Source: Blepharisma japonicum (taxonomy: Eukaryota; Ciliophora; Heterotrichea; Heterotrichida; Blepharismidae). From it: a stretch of DNA of 64,000 nucleotides. The notes below the pieces were generated by a model. The model did no database searches. It was not told the DNA's origin and saw nothing but the letters and a program-made list of their open reading frames with translations. The stretch lies in the NCBI GenBank assembly GCA_949751835.1, contig CATKHK010000001.1, positions 434,001 to 498,000 on the forward strand, read 5' to 3'. The translations under genes and the position numbers were made by a program. Positions 55,506 to 64,000 of the stretch are shown in pieces (position 1 is the stretch's first letter; the number at the start of each line of letters is the position of its first letter).

Positions 55506-56051
55506 CTAGTTAAACACATCGCTAATCAGTGATGATTTTTGTTTTTTCATTAATAAAGGTCGGTTAGGCTTTGTGACTGAAACTTTTTTGGTCCCAGCCA
55601 GCCGATCAAGGAAATTTTTATCCACAGCCGACTTTGTCCTTGTAACTGTTTTATTTTTAGAGCAAATAGTTTTTGTTGCATATGTAGGTGTCTTCTTGCT
55701 AAAAGGTGAAATGCTCTTTTTGTTGGATTCTTGAGTATTTAGATGGGATTTTGACTTAGTGTTGCTTAATGATCTCCTCTTTTTTGTGGGTTTACAGTTT
55801 TCTGTAAAATTTGTTCTCTCTGTCAAAATTTCATTTGGAGCGTCTCCATCAGTTTCTAAAACGTTTTTGAGATTGGAGATTTTTGATGATGATTTTTTCC
55901 TATGAGATGGTTTGCTTTCTCGCTCTAGTTTGACTTCCATAAGCCTTGAGCAGAGGTCATGATATTCGAAATGGACACCGTATTTGTCCTCAACTGTAGG
56001 CTGAGGGTGTTCACCGAGAATTTGTTTATATAGACCATTATCACCTAACAT
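55506..56051 (-). CDS. Unknown basic protein, 181 aa
   Basis: 181 residues, Lys/Ser/Thr-rich and mostly disordered apart from an N-terminal part with EYHDLCSRLMEVKLERESK. Several basic Ser/Thr-Pro-like stretches (KSISPFSKKTPTYATK, RRSLSNTKSK) would suit a microtubule- or nucleus-associated phosphoprotein; that is inference. Tail-to-tail with the phosphatase-like gene, 29 bases between stops. Confidence 0.7.
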   Translation of the reverse strand: MLGDNGLYKQILGEHPQPTVEDKYGVHFEYHDLCSRLMEVKLERESKPSHRKKSSSKISNLKNVLETDGDAPNEILTERTNFTENCKPTKKRRSLSNTKSKSHLNTQESNKKSISPFSKKTPTYATKTICSKNKTVTRTKSAVDKNFLDRLAGTKKVSVTKPNRPLLMKKQKSSLISDVFN

Positions 56052-56086
56052 TTAAATTATAACGTCATTAAATTGCAAAAATTAAA

Positions 56087-58591
56087 TTACAGTTGCTTAT
56101 TTGAGGATCTTTTCATTATTACGGGGCGGACTGGCATTTTGACAGATTTCACACAAAAATTTGGAAGGACTTGATTTGTTGTTTCCTTAGCAAAATGAAG
56201 GGTTCGGTTTGCTTTTGGTCTTGATAAATGTTTTACAACGGTCCTAGTATTTCTATCAGGGAGGCTTTGCAGCTTTGCAACAGCAGATTTATTGCAATCG
56301 ACGATAAAATTTGGTCCTAAATTTCCATTTCTGCTTGTAGAAATACTTCTTTTTCTAGTTTCGATTTCGTTTTTTCTCTCAATGTGTGTCCTGGATCTGG
56401 AAGCGCTCATAAAAGGCTTAAAAAACCTCGACCTATATGTTTTATTATTAAAATTTTCAAAGGAAGTCGAATTGATGATTTTTGGAGAGATTGAAGTTTG
56501 AAAATATGTAAAAGTAGTGAAGCAAGCACCTATATCAGAAGCTGACACAAAGCTTTTAAGCTGGCTAGGTTCATCTTGAAGGTATACTGGATTTTGAGGG
56601 ATAGGGATTTTGAATTTAAATGGTTCGTCTTCTATTAAGCAAATTGAAGAATTTCTGCTATATATAATGGTACTTTCTTGTTCACTATCGCCACTGTCAC
56701 TTCCTGAAGTGTCATTTGAGTTCTCATCTTCCAAGCCTTCATTTTTTTGAGCTCTTTCTATCTCCTCTAAACTGAAATATTTTGATAATGAAGTATCAAT
56801 AGGAAATTCATCGAAAACTTGATTCCATTCATTCTCGCTTATTTCTCTTTCATGCTTAGGCTTTATAGAGCCTTTTCTTTTGTTTAGTTTCTGCTGCCCT
56901 TCTTTGGTACTCGGTCTTCTTGAATTTAGTACAAACTTTGCTTTTTCTTTAATTTCTTGCAGTTTTACTTCTCTTTTTTCTTCTTCAAGTTTTTTTTGGA
57001 GCAGCTCTTGAGCAGGGGTTCCTGAAATTTCTTTCATTTTGGACGGTTTAAGCCATCCATGAGTATGAAGTAGCTCAATTTCGAGATTTCTTAGTAAATA
57101 TGTATATTCAAGCAAAGCTTGCCCAAAACTTGCACCAAGCTTAAATAGCTCACATTCATCATACGGCTTGATTTCTTCTCCATGCTCGTAGCCATAAAAG
57201 CTTGTTTCTAGTGTAAAACTGTTTGTAATTCTCAATTCTTTCCATACAACGACACGCCCTGTTCCCATTTTATCTGCACTGACACTGAACCTGCAATCTT
57301 TATATGAAAACAAAGGCGTAACTTTTGCAAGAACTCTTGGAAACAGCCTTACTTTAGTCCAAGAAGCAAATCCACCATCAGCAGCTGTATTGCAACCATA
57401 AATAAATGAATTTTTTTTCTTTGCATGAGCATGCAAATCACAAAAAATCGTCACTTCTCGTTTAGCTGCTAACTTCTTCATCATCATTTTTGTATGATAA
57501 ATGCAAGGGTGAAGTTCCATGATTGGATTTATTCATTGTCTATTTAAATCATCTCCACTCAAAGATGTTCTATAATTGCCACATACAACTCCATCTGGAT
57601 TCAGCATAGGGATAATTTTAAAAATATATACATTTCTGAGCGCAATAGCCTGTTTGCTATTATCTAAGAGAAAACTGATAATGCTTTCCATTACAAAAGA
57701 GCCTGTAGTTTCTCCTGCATGGACTCTAGCAGTTATGACTGCTCCTTTTCTTTTATAGAAAGGGATTCCAGAGTGCTTATCAGCTGTGATAGTAAGCGCA
57801 TATACTGGAAGTCCACCGAGAGAATTGCACAAAAGTTCTCTTCTATAATGAAGCTTATTTTTGTCTATTCTTATTGGGACATCTTCTACGATACCTAATT
57901 TTTGTTCAGTCTCGGCAATAAAATTTTGCAGCCTTGAGAAAGTATAAGGCCTTGAAAAAGCAAAAGTAACTTTATCATTATAATGCTCAAATTGAAAATT
58001 AAAGCTCAGCATATAATATTTTTTCCCTGACTCCGTCTCATATCTATGATATTGCGCATTTTTAATCTCCCTCCATTCATTTTCATAAGAGGAAAATGAC
58101 AATGGTTTCATTCCTCTTTGGAATAAGCTGCTTCCTTTACTAAAATTCAAAATATTGATTTTTATGTTTCCAATTATATCATTTTTCACCTCAAAATAAA
58201 ACCACTGGGAATGCCCTTTCGAATTAGTATCAGTTTTCATAAGTAAATCAAATTCGGCTGAGGATTTTTGGAAAACACTTTCCAGGTTCCCACACTCTAT
58301 ATAGGAATTGAAATGGAAAAGTGACGATGGGTTCTTTTTAGGAGTTTCTATAGATGAGGATATAAGGGATTGCAAAAATGACGGCATCTCACTAGTAGAG
58401 TCAGGCTGTGGAAATGAATATATCAAGGTCGAATGATTCACTGGGAAATGAGCTCCATAACTGACTTTGAACGACAATGGAGGTGGAGTTTTTAACTTCC
58501 ATCTAAATAAATAATACTGTGGCTTTGGGAGTTCGGAATATTTGCCAGATTCTGGAAGAGGAATGGGGGCAGGAATATTATAGTCATACAT
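56087..58591 (-). CDS. Cytosolic carboxypeptidase (CCP/AGBL, tubulin deglutamylase family)
   Basis: 834 residues, joined across TGA(Trp) at 57530-57532 in DDLNRQW. The N-terminal beta-sandwich typical of CCPs (SYIECGNLESVFQKS, GHSQWFYFEVKND, LNFSKGSSLFQRGMKPL) precedes the M14 peptidase domain. Zinc ligands His and Glu are in ARVHAGETTGS (about residue 290), the third His in FCDLHAHAKKKNSFIYGC (about 386), substrate Arg in NYRTSLSGDDLNRQ, and catalytic Glu in NSFTLETSFYG (about 460). All key residues are kept. These enzymes shorten polyglutamate chains and trim tubulin tails, reversing TTLL action. The C-terminal 330 residues are Ser/Arg-rich and lineage-specific. Confidence 0.93.
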
Positions 58592-58933
58592 CTTTATACG
58601 TTGTTATGAAGACAAAAAAATTATTTATAAATTTGATTGTTAGCCTTTTTGTAAAGGGTTTTTACCAAATGAGTAAATTTATAGATAGACTTGTGGGATT
58701 AAGAAAGTTTGCTTGAGTCTATATATTTTAATTGGCACTTTCTGACCTTTAAATATAATTACTATATTTTGATAAAGAATATACTTAAAGACTATAAAGT
58801 AATTCTAGAGATATATTAGGTTAGATATAAGCACCGTGCTTGTCTCTAATAGTCATCTTATTAATTAAAATATACTGAAAACGAAGAACGCCATTTAATA
58901 GAAAATAGAATTTCTGGGTTTTTAACTATTAGA
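58592..58933. other. Intergenic, nothing recognised
   Basis: 342 AT-rich bases holding the carboxypeptidase promoter and the uL3 3' region. A 43-codon open stretch at 58616 on the plus strand (MKTKKLFINLIVSLFVKG) is too short and isolated to call. Confidence 0.5.
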
Positions 58934-60121
58934 TTATGATGCTTTAGCTTCTTCTTTATGCTGCTTGCGAGCAAGTGGCCCAAAGAATGCATATTTTTCT
59001 TCTGAAGTTTGCCATCGGCCATGTCCAAACTTGCTGCTTGTATCAATGAATTTCAGAGTAATTTGTTCTGCAGCAGCTCTTGAAACGTTAGTAATCAATG
59101 ATTTTCTAAGAGTGATGACTCTCTTCCTTGTTCCGATAATGGCACCTTTTACCATTAAAAAGTCGTTCTTGACAACTCCGTAGTGAGCGAATCCTCCCAT
59201 TGGAGTGATTTTCTTTTCTGTTATGTCTTGATCAGTGCTACCATTCTTAGGGTCTTCTGCTTTACCAATTCTGTAAATCTTTTTATTGATTTCAGTTCTA
59301 TGGTGATATCCTCTTTGACCAGCTCTTGGGACAGCGAAATTGACTCTCGATGGATGCCAAGGTCCAATACAAGCAATTTTTCGCCTACCTCTGTGAGTTT
59401 TTCTTTGTAGAAGTTTAACTCCCCATCTTCTTACGACTCCACTGAAGCCTTTACCTTTGCAAACTCCAATAGTGTCAATCATTTCGTTTGGCTGAAAAAC
59501 TTCATTTACAGTTACCTTTTGTTCAAATTTAGCATAAGCCCAGTCTACTTTTTCAGCAATATTGCTACCACCGTTTACTTGAATTTCCATGATATGAGCT
59601 TTCTTTTGTGAGAATCCTACAAGCTGAGTTTGTGTGTGAGCGATGACTCTAACAACAGAGCAATATTTCTTTATTCTGTCTAAGGCTCTTTTGATTTCTG
59701 TGCCAGACTCATACTTTGCTGCGTATTTTACAAAAGCGCGTTTCTTTGATTTGACCCAGTTTCTGTAAAATCTTCTCTTGCATTCTTCGCTAAGATGCTG
59801 TGCCCAGACAGTGGTAAGAGCTTTAAGACCTCTAGGTGTTTCAATGTAACCAACAAGTCCTACAATTACCATAGGAGGGGTTTCTACAATGGTAACTGCT
59901 TCAATAACTTCTTTTTGATGGAGTTTGGAGCCTGGTTTATTGACCTCACGAAGTATGTGTGTCATTCCTGCCTTGTAGCCAATAAAAGCTGTGAGGTGAG
60001 GAGCTTTGCTAGGGTCGTCTTTAGGGAAGCTACGCACTCTGCCTCTATGATGCTTCGCTCTTTTTCTAGGAAGGAAGCCTAGAGACCCATGTCTTGGACG
60101 CTCAAATTTGCGGTGTGACAT
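58934..60121 (-). CDS. RPL3: Ribosomal protein uL3
   Basis: 395 residues, the usual eukaryotic length. Start [20 protein letters not shown] and the motifs [50 protein letters not shown] and [19 protein letters not shown] are those of cytosolic uL3, part of the large subunit near the peptidyl transferase centre; the His of GPWHP is the usual site of methylation. All Trp codons are TGG and codon use is biased, as for a highly expressed gene. Confidence 0.98.
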   Translation of the reverse strand: MSHRKFERPRHGSLGFLPRKRAKHHRGRVRSFPKDDPSKAPHLTAFIGYKAGMTHILREVNKPGSKLHQKEVIEAVTIVETPPMVIVGLVGYIETPRGLKALTTVWAQHLSEECKRRFYRNWVKSKKRAFVKYAAKYESGTEIKRALDRIKKYCSVVRVIAHTQTQLVGFSQKKAHIMEIQVNGGSNIAEKVDWAYAKFEQKVTVNEVFQPNEMIDTIGVCKGKGFSGVVRRWGVKLLQRKTHRGRRKIACIGPWHPSRVNFAVPRAGQRGYHHRTEINKKIYRIGKAEDPKNGSTDQDITEKKITPMGGFAHYGVVKNDFLMVKGAIIGTRKRVITLRKSLITNVSRAAAEQITLKFIDTSSKFGHGRWQTSEEKYAFFGPLARKQHKEEAKAS

Positions 60122-60415
60122 TTATTTTTAACCATAAGGAGATATGTCTGAAATATGAAGCATAAAGTTATTAATAAAATCTCAGAAAACTTAATCAAAT
60201 TCTAGTAGAAAAATAGAATGCAGAGTTTTATATGAGAATATTGTATTTTTTTCTCTAGTTAAAAGTTTTTTGCATTTAGAAATAAAAATACAATAATTTT
60301 TTCCAAATAGAATTCGCTTGTTCAATAATATAACTTTTTATGAATCAGTATTTAGCAGATGTAGTAGGCTAAATCATAGATAAATAATAATTCTTAATTG
60401 CCATATTAAGCAGTT

Positions 60416-60991
60416 ATGTTCAAGAATACTTTCCAGTCTGGCTTTCTCTCAATTCTCTACAGCATAGGCAGTAAACCGCTCCAAATCTGGGACAAAAGCG
60501 TAAGGAATGGCCATATAAAAAGAATCACTGACCAGGATATCCAAAGTTCAGTACTTGAAATAATGGGCACAAACGTAAGCACCACATTCATAACTTGTCC
60601 AGCAGACCCAAACCAAACTCTTGGAATAAAACTCCCATTTCTCGTCATGATTATTAAAAATCTCAAAAAATATTTCACATTTGAAGTACAAGTTCTGGAC
60701 GATAAAAACATTAGAAGACGATTTCGAGCTTCAAACTATCAAAGTACAACCAGAGTGAAGCCTTTTATTTGTACGATGCCTATGAGACTGGATGAAGGCT
60801 GGAACCAAATCCAATTCAACTTGTCTGATTTCACTAGAAGAGCGTACGGTACAAACTATATTGAAACCTTGAGAGTACAGATTCATGCTAATTGCAGAAT
60901 GAGAAGAATTTACTTCTCTGACAGACTGTACTCTGAAGAAGAACTGCCACCTGAGTTCAAGCTATTTTTGCCTCTTCAAAAGCAGGCTTAA
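60416..60991 (+). CDS. CFAP20: CFAP20 (BUG22) ciliary protein
   Basis: 191 residues matching the very conserved CFAP20 family almost throughout: [119 protein letters not shown]20 sits in the inner junction of axonemal doublets and shapes ciliary beat; in Paramecium it also affects tubulin modification. No intron or TGA codon. It shares a 294-base gap with the divergent uL3 gene. Confidence 0.98.
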   Translation: MFKNTFQSGFLSILYSIGSKPLQIWDKSVRNGHIKRITDQDIQSSVLEIMGTNVSTTFITCPADPNQTLGIKLPFLVMIIKNLKKYFTFEVQVLDDKNIRRRFRASNYQSTTRVKPFICTMPMRLDEGWNQIQFNLSDFTRRAYGTNYIETLRVQIHANCRMRRIYFSDRLYSEEELPPEFKLFLPLQKQA

Positions 60992-61066
60992 TTTAATGAA
61001 GCTTCGATATCATTCTCTAAGTGTAGGATTTAAACTAAGAATATTCTAACAAAAACTAAATTCAAA

Positions 61067-62860
61067 ATGGCCGAGCGCCTTCAGGAGTCTATACACCTCG
61101 CTTCTGGGAATGCTATTACCAATAATGCAAATATCGAAGAAATTTTCAAGTGTTTTATATGTCTCGGCAAAGTGGTCGATGCAAAACTATGCCCATCATG
61201 CTCTAAGCCTTGCTGTAACCATTGCATTACAAGATGGCTAACAGAGCAAAGACCACAATGCCCTCATTGTCGAGCTCCTTTAAGACTTCAAAACCTAGTT
61301 AATGGCCGCATAGTTTCAGAATTATCCCAAGCTTTAGAATCTCTCCAAATATCAAAACCTGAGCCAATCGAAAAATGCTCTACACATTCCTTATCACTTA
61401 ATTATTACTGCATGACATGCTTTAAAGCCATTTGCTCAGACTGTGCAATGTTCGGAGCTGAGCATAAAGGTCATGAATTTCAACATTTATCTACGATCCA
61501 TGAAAAACACGTCAAAAGTATAAAAAATAAATCATCAGCCCTCAGAAAAAGAATTGCTGAGCTGGGTTCAATACTCCGTGAAATTGATATAAATATTGAT
61601 AAAGTTAAGAAAAGCAAAGAAGAAAAAAGCAAAGAACTAATTTCAACTGCTGAAAAAATGCAAGAGAGATTAGAAGCACAGGTTAAAAATAAATTGCAAG
61701 TCCTACATGAGCAAAAAGAAGCTATAAGTGAAGAAATTGATAGTCTAGAAAATATGCATATTGATATTAATAAGCAGCTAAGTCAGGATGGGAAAAGCAA
61801 GCTGATAGCGAAAACTCCTGAGCTGATTAAAATGCTAAAAGAATTAAACCAGAAGCCTTTATCCAGATATAACAAAGTAGCCATTTCTACTGACATTCAG
61901 TCGGAAATAACCCCGAATTATGATTCAGGGACTTTTGAAATAAAAAATTATTCAACACTGAGGGCAACTACTGAAGTGATTTATTCTGATACTTTACAGA
62001 CTGGCGGGATCACTTGGAGACTTAAAGTTTACCCTAATGGGAATGGAGTAGCGAGAGACAGTTATCTCTCTGTATTTTTAGAAATGATGAAAGGACTTCA
62101 AAACTCTTCGAAGTATGAGTACCGAGTTGAAATGGTCAACCATTTAAGCTCAAACTTATGTGTTGTTAGAGAATTTACTTCAGAATTTGAATCTGGAGAA
62201 TGCTGGGGCTATAACCGCTTCTTTAAAATTGAATTGCTTAAAGAAGAAGGCTATTTAAGTGAAGAAGATACAATATCACTAAGATATTACATAAGACCAC
62301 CTACGTACTTTCAAAAATGCAGAGACCAAAAGCAATACATAGAATATTTAGAAACAAGCCGAAACCAATTATTGCTTCAATTAAAAGAATATCAAGAAAA
62401 GCAAGGGAAAAAAGAGAGCGAAAATGTCTCAGTCTTTGACTCAAATGAAAATCCGCTTGAAAAAATTGAAGAAGAAACCAAAGAAAAACCAGCCATTGAA
62501 GAGGTCTTAAAAGAAGAATCCTGCAAAGAAGAGTCAGAAGATATTTACGACAAAGTTTTACAAAAGCAAATTGAAATTCAAAGGAAAATAAAAGAGGATC
62601 TTAAAAGCAGAGAAGAGGAAATTTCAAAAGAGCAATCAGCTAATTCTGTCCATGAGTTAAGCACTGTTCTACAAAGATATATGATGACACCTGAAGAAGT
62701 CAGCTCTTCAGGCTCAGACTCCCCTAGAGAGCAAAAATGGTCAGAAGGCGAATTAGAAACCCACAGCTGCTCTGATATTCTTTCTCATGATCCTTTAGAC
62801 TCAGAAGAAAGAGATTGGCCCATATTTGATAGTCAAAACAATCCTGAAATGCTAGGGTAA
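61067..62860 (+). CDS. TRIM37: TRIM37-like RING/B-box/MATH E3 ubiquitin ligase
   Basis: 597 residues. RING at 29-67 (CFICLGKVVDAKLCPSCSKP, then TEQRPQCPHCRAPL) is very close to animal TRIM37 (CFICMEKLRDARLCPHCSK). B-box at about 104-144 (CSTHSLSLNYYCMTC), coiled coil about 150-265, and a MATH domain about 285-420 (GTFEIKNYSTL, WRLKVYPNGNGVARDSYLSV, VREFTSEFESGECWGYNRF). The RING-B-box-coil-MATH order is unique to TRIM37. In animals it limits centriole assembly outside centrosomes and acts on peroxisomes. The tail is acidic and Ser-rich. All zinc ligands are present. Trp codons are TGG. Confidence 0.95.
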   Translation: MAERLQESIHLASGNAITNNANIEEIFKCFICLGKVVDAKLCPSCSKPCCNHCITRWLTEQRPQCPHCRAPLRLQNLVNGRIVSELSQALESLQISKPEPIEKCSTHSLSLNYYCMTCFKAICSDCAMFGAEHKGHEFQHLSTIHEKHVKSIKNKSSALRKRIAELGSILREIDINIDKVKKSKEEKSKELISTAEKMQERLEAQVKNKLQVLHEQKEAISEEIDSLENMHIDINKQLSQDGKSKLIAKTPELIKMLKELNQKPLSRYNKVAISTDIQSEITPNYDSGTFEIKNYSTLRATTEVIYSDTLQTGGITWRLKVYPNGNGVARDSYLSVFLEMMKGLQNSSKYEYRVEMVNHLSSNLCVVREFTSEFESGECWGYNRFFKIELLKEEGYLSEEDTISLRYYIRPPTYFQKCRDQKQYIEYLETSRNQLLLQLKEYQEKQGKKESENVSVFDSNENPLEKIEEETKEKPAIEEVLKEESCKEESEDIYDKVLQKQIEIQRKIKEDLKSREEEISKEQSANSVHELSTVLQRYMMTPEEVSSSGSDSPREQKWSEGELETHSCSDILSHDPLDSEERDWPIFDSQNNPEMLG

Positions 62861-62956
62861 CTGATATTTAGTGATAGTTTATTGAGAGCTTATGAAGACT
62901 TGAAAAACCATAAGTGAGCCCAATAATTATTTTTACTAAATTATTCTGCATCTAAT

Positions 62957-64000
62957 TTATTTACCTTTATATGGAGATGGGCCAAGCATTTGTTCGGGCT
63001 TTACCCAGTCATTGAACTGCTGTTCAGTCAAGTAGCCAAGTTTGAGTGCTGATTCTTTAAGAGTTGTTCCTTCCTTGTGGGCGGTTTTGGCTATTTTAGC
63101 AGCTTTATCATAGCCAATATGAGGATTTAGGGCAGTGACTAACATTAAGCTTTCATTCATAATTCTGTTAATTTTGTCTCTATTAGCTTGAATCCCTGAA
63201 ACGCAATGGTCTGTGAAACTTCTTGAAGCATCCCCTATAAGTCTTATGGAATGGAGAACATTTCTAATGATGACTGGCTTGAAGACATTTAATTCAAAGT
63301 GCCCATTGCAGCCTCCTATCGTTACAGCTGTATGATTTCCAATGACTTGAGCACAAACCATTGTTAAAGCTTCACATTGGGTTGGATTCACTTTTCCAGG
63401 CATAATTGAAGATCCAGGCTCATTTTCAGGCAGTAATAACTCACCTAGCCCGCATCTTGGTCCTGATCCTAAAAACCTAATATCATTGGCAATCTTCATT
63501 AAAGAAGTAGCTACAGTATTCAAAGCTCCACTGAAATGAACCAAAGCATCATGTGTGGCCAAAGCCTCAAACTTATTAGGAGCTGTTTTAAAAGGCAGTC
63601 CTGTTTCTTTTGCTACATCAGCAGCAAATTTTTCAGGAAATCCTACATAAGTGTTAATCCCAGTGCCTACAGCTGTGCCTCCTTGAGCCAAATAATAAAC
63701 GTCTTCTAAGTTTCTCTCAACTCTTCTTATTCCGTTTTCCACCTGCGCCGCATACCCACTGAACTCTTGTCCAAGAGTAATAGGAGTTGCATCTTGAGTA
63801 TGAGTTCTCCCGATCTTTATAATATCGGCAAATTCTTTGGATTTGTCCACAAGTGCTTGATGTAATTTTCTAAGTCCAGGAATGAGGACATTGTGAGTTT
63901 CTACTGCTGCAGCAATATGCATAGCGGTAGGAAAAGAGTCATTTGAGCTTTGGCTTCTATTCACATGGTCGTTTGGATGGACACTTTTATCACCTATTTT
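62957..64000 (-). CDS. Fumarate hydratase class II (5' part outside window)
   Basis: 347 residues in frame to the window edge; the N-terminal hundred or so are missing. Class II fumarase motifs: [49 protein letters not shown], and the superfamily signature [15 protein letters not shown] with the catalytic Ser loop. End [11 protein letters not shown] is typical. It hydrates fumarate to malate in the citric acid cycle, usually in mitochondria; targeting cannot be judged without the start. An apparent start at 63964 is a GTG inside the conserved HPNDHVN, not the real one. Confidence 0.95.
   Translation of the reverse strand, partial: KIGDKSVHPNDHVNRSQSSNDSFPTAMHIAAAVETHNVLIPGLRKLHQALVDKSKEFADIIKIGRTHTQDATPITLGQEFSGYAAQVENGIRRVERNLEDVYYLAQGGTAVGTGINTYVGFPEKFAADVAKETGLPFKTAPNKFEALATHDALVHFSGALNTVATSLMKIANDIRFLGSGPRCGLGELLLPENEPGSSIMPGKVNPTQCEALTMVCAQVIGNHTAVTIGGCNGHFELNVFKPVIIRNVLHSIRLIGDASRSFTDHCVSGIQANRDKINRIMNESLMLVTALNPHIGYDKAAKIAKTAHKEGTTLKESALKLGYLTEQQFNDWVKPEQMLGPSPYKGK

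Noticed and set aside
58616-58750. 43-codon open frame after the carboxypeptidase start
   Set aside because: Too short, no homology, lies in an upstream region.

Overview
This window looks like a somatic (macronuclear) chromosome piece from a heterotrich ciliate, most likely Blepharisma or a close relative. Three things seen in the sequence support this. (1) In-frame TGA sits where Trp is expected in many conserved proteins (TTLL, WDR7, Piezo, carboxypeptidase, mitochondrial carrier), while genes end at TAA or TAG. (2) Introns are almost all 15 or 16 nt, of the form GTA...TAG or GTA...CAG. (3) Genes are packed on both strands of AT-rich DNA with gaps often under 100 nt. Blepharisma is known for UGA=Trp and 15-16 nt introns; Stentor has tiny introns but the standard code. 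No CRISPR array, tRNA, rRNA, transposon or virus-like element was recognised.

Layout. 1-4 kb: glutamate dehydrogenase 3' end, calmodulin-like protein, RABL2, an SR splicing factor with five introns, a TTLL polyglutamylase. 4-12.5 kb: acidic secreted protein, a 1345-aa golgin with a GRAB-like C-terminus, membrane-anchored Ap4A phosphorylase, a mitochondrial membrane protein, an unknown basic protein. 12.5-14.7 kb: a small N-myristoylation-motif protein and a decayed Lon protease pseudogene, the loosest stretch of the window. 14.7-21.5 kb: four unrecognised proteins, mostly coiled-coil. 21.8-24.4 kb: a guanylate-binding protein. 24.4-28 kb: a tandem triplet of class I glutamine-amidotransferase-like genes. 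28-30.4 kb: a Ubl-ankyrin-PH-AGC kinase. 31-38 kb: SLC25 carrier, FAN-like BEACH protein (with a candidate 14-nt intron), CCDC6-like, a second TTLL, an unknown. 38-47.5 kb: divergent centrin, KXD1, WDR7, LC8, an IBtk-like ankyrin-RCC1-BTB protein, a PG-rich ciliary protein, an NPF-motif protein. 47.6-55.5 kb: a full-length Piezo channel, divergent from a purple-acid-phosphatase-like pseudoenzyme. 55.5-64 kb: unknown basic protein, cytosolic carboxypeptidase, ribosomal protein uL3, CFAP20, TRIM37, and fumarase cut by the window end.

Together the set is rich in ciliary and microtubule functions (RABL2, two TTLLs and an opposing carboxypeptidase, centrin, LC8, CFAP20, PG-rich protein) and in endomembrane functions (golgin, BEACH, WDR7, KXD1, NPF protein), as expected for a large ciliated cell. 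There is no operon logic; neighbours look independent. Gene ends below were worked out by hand with TGA=Trp and tiny introns; domain calls are from recognised motifs, not database searches.
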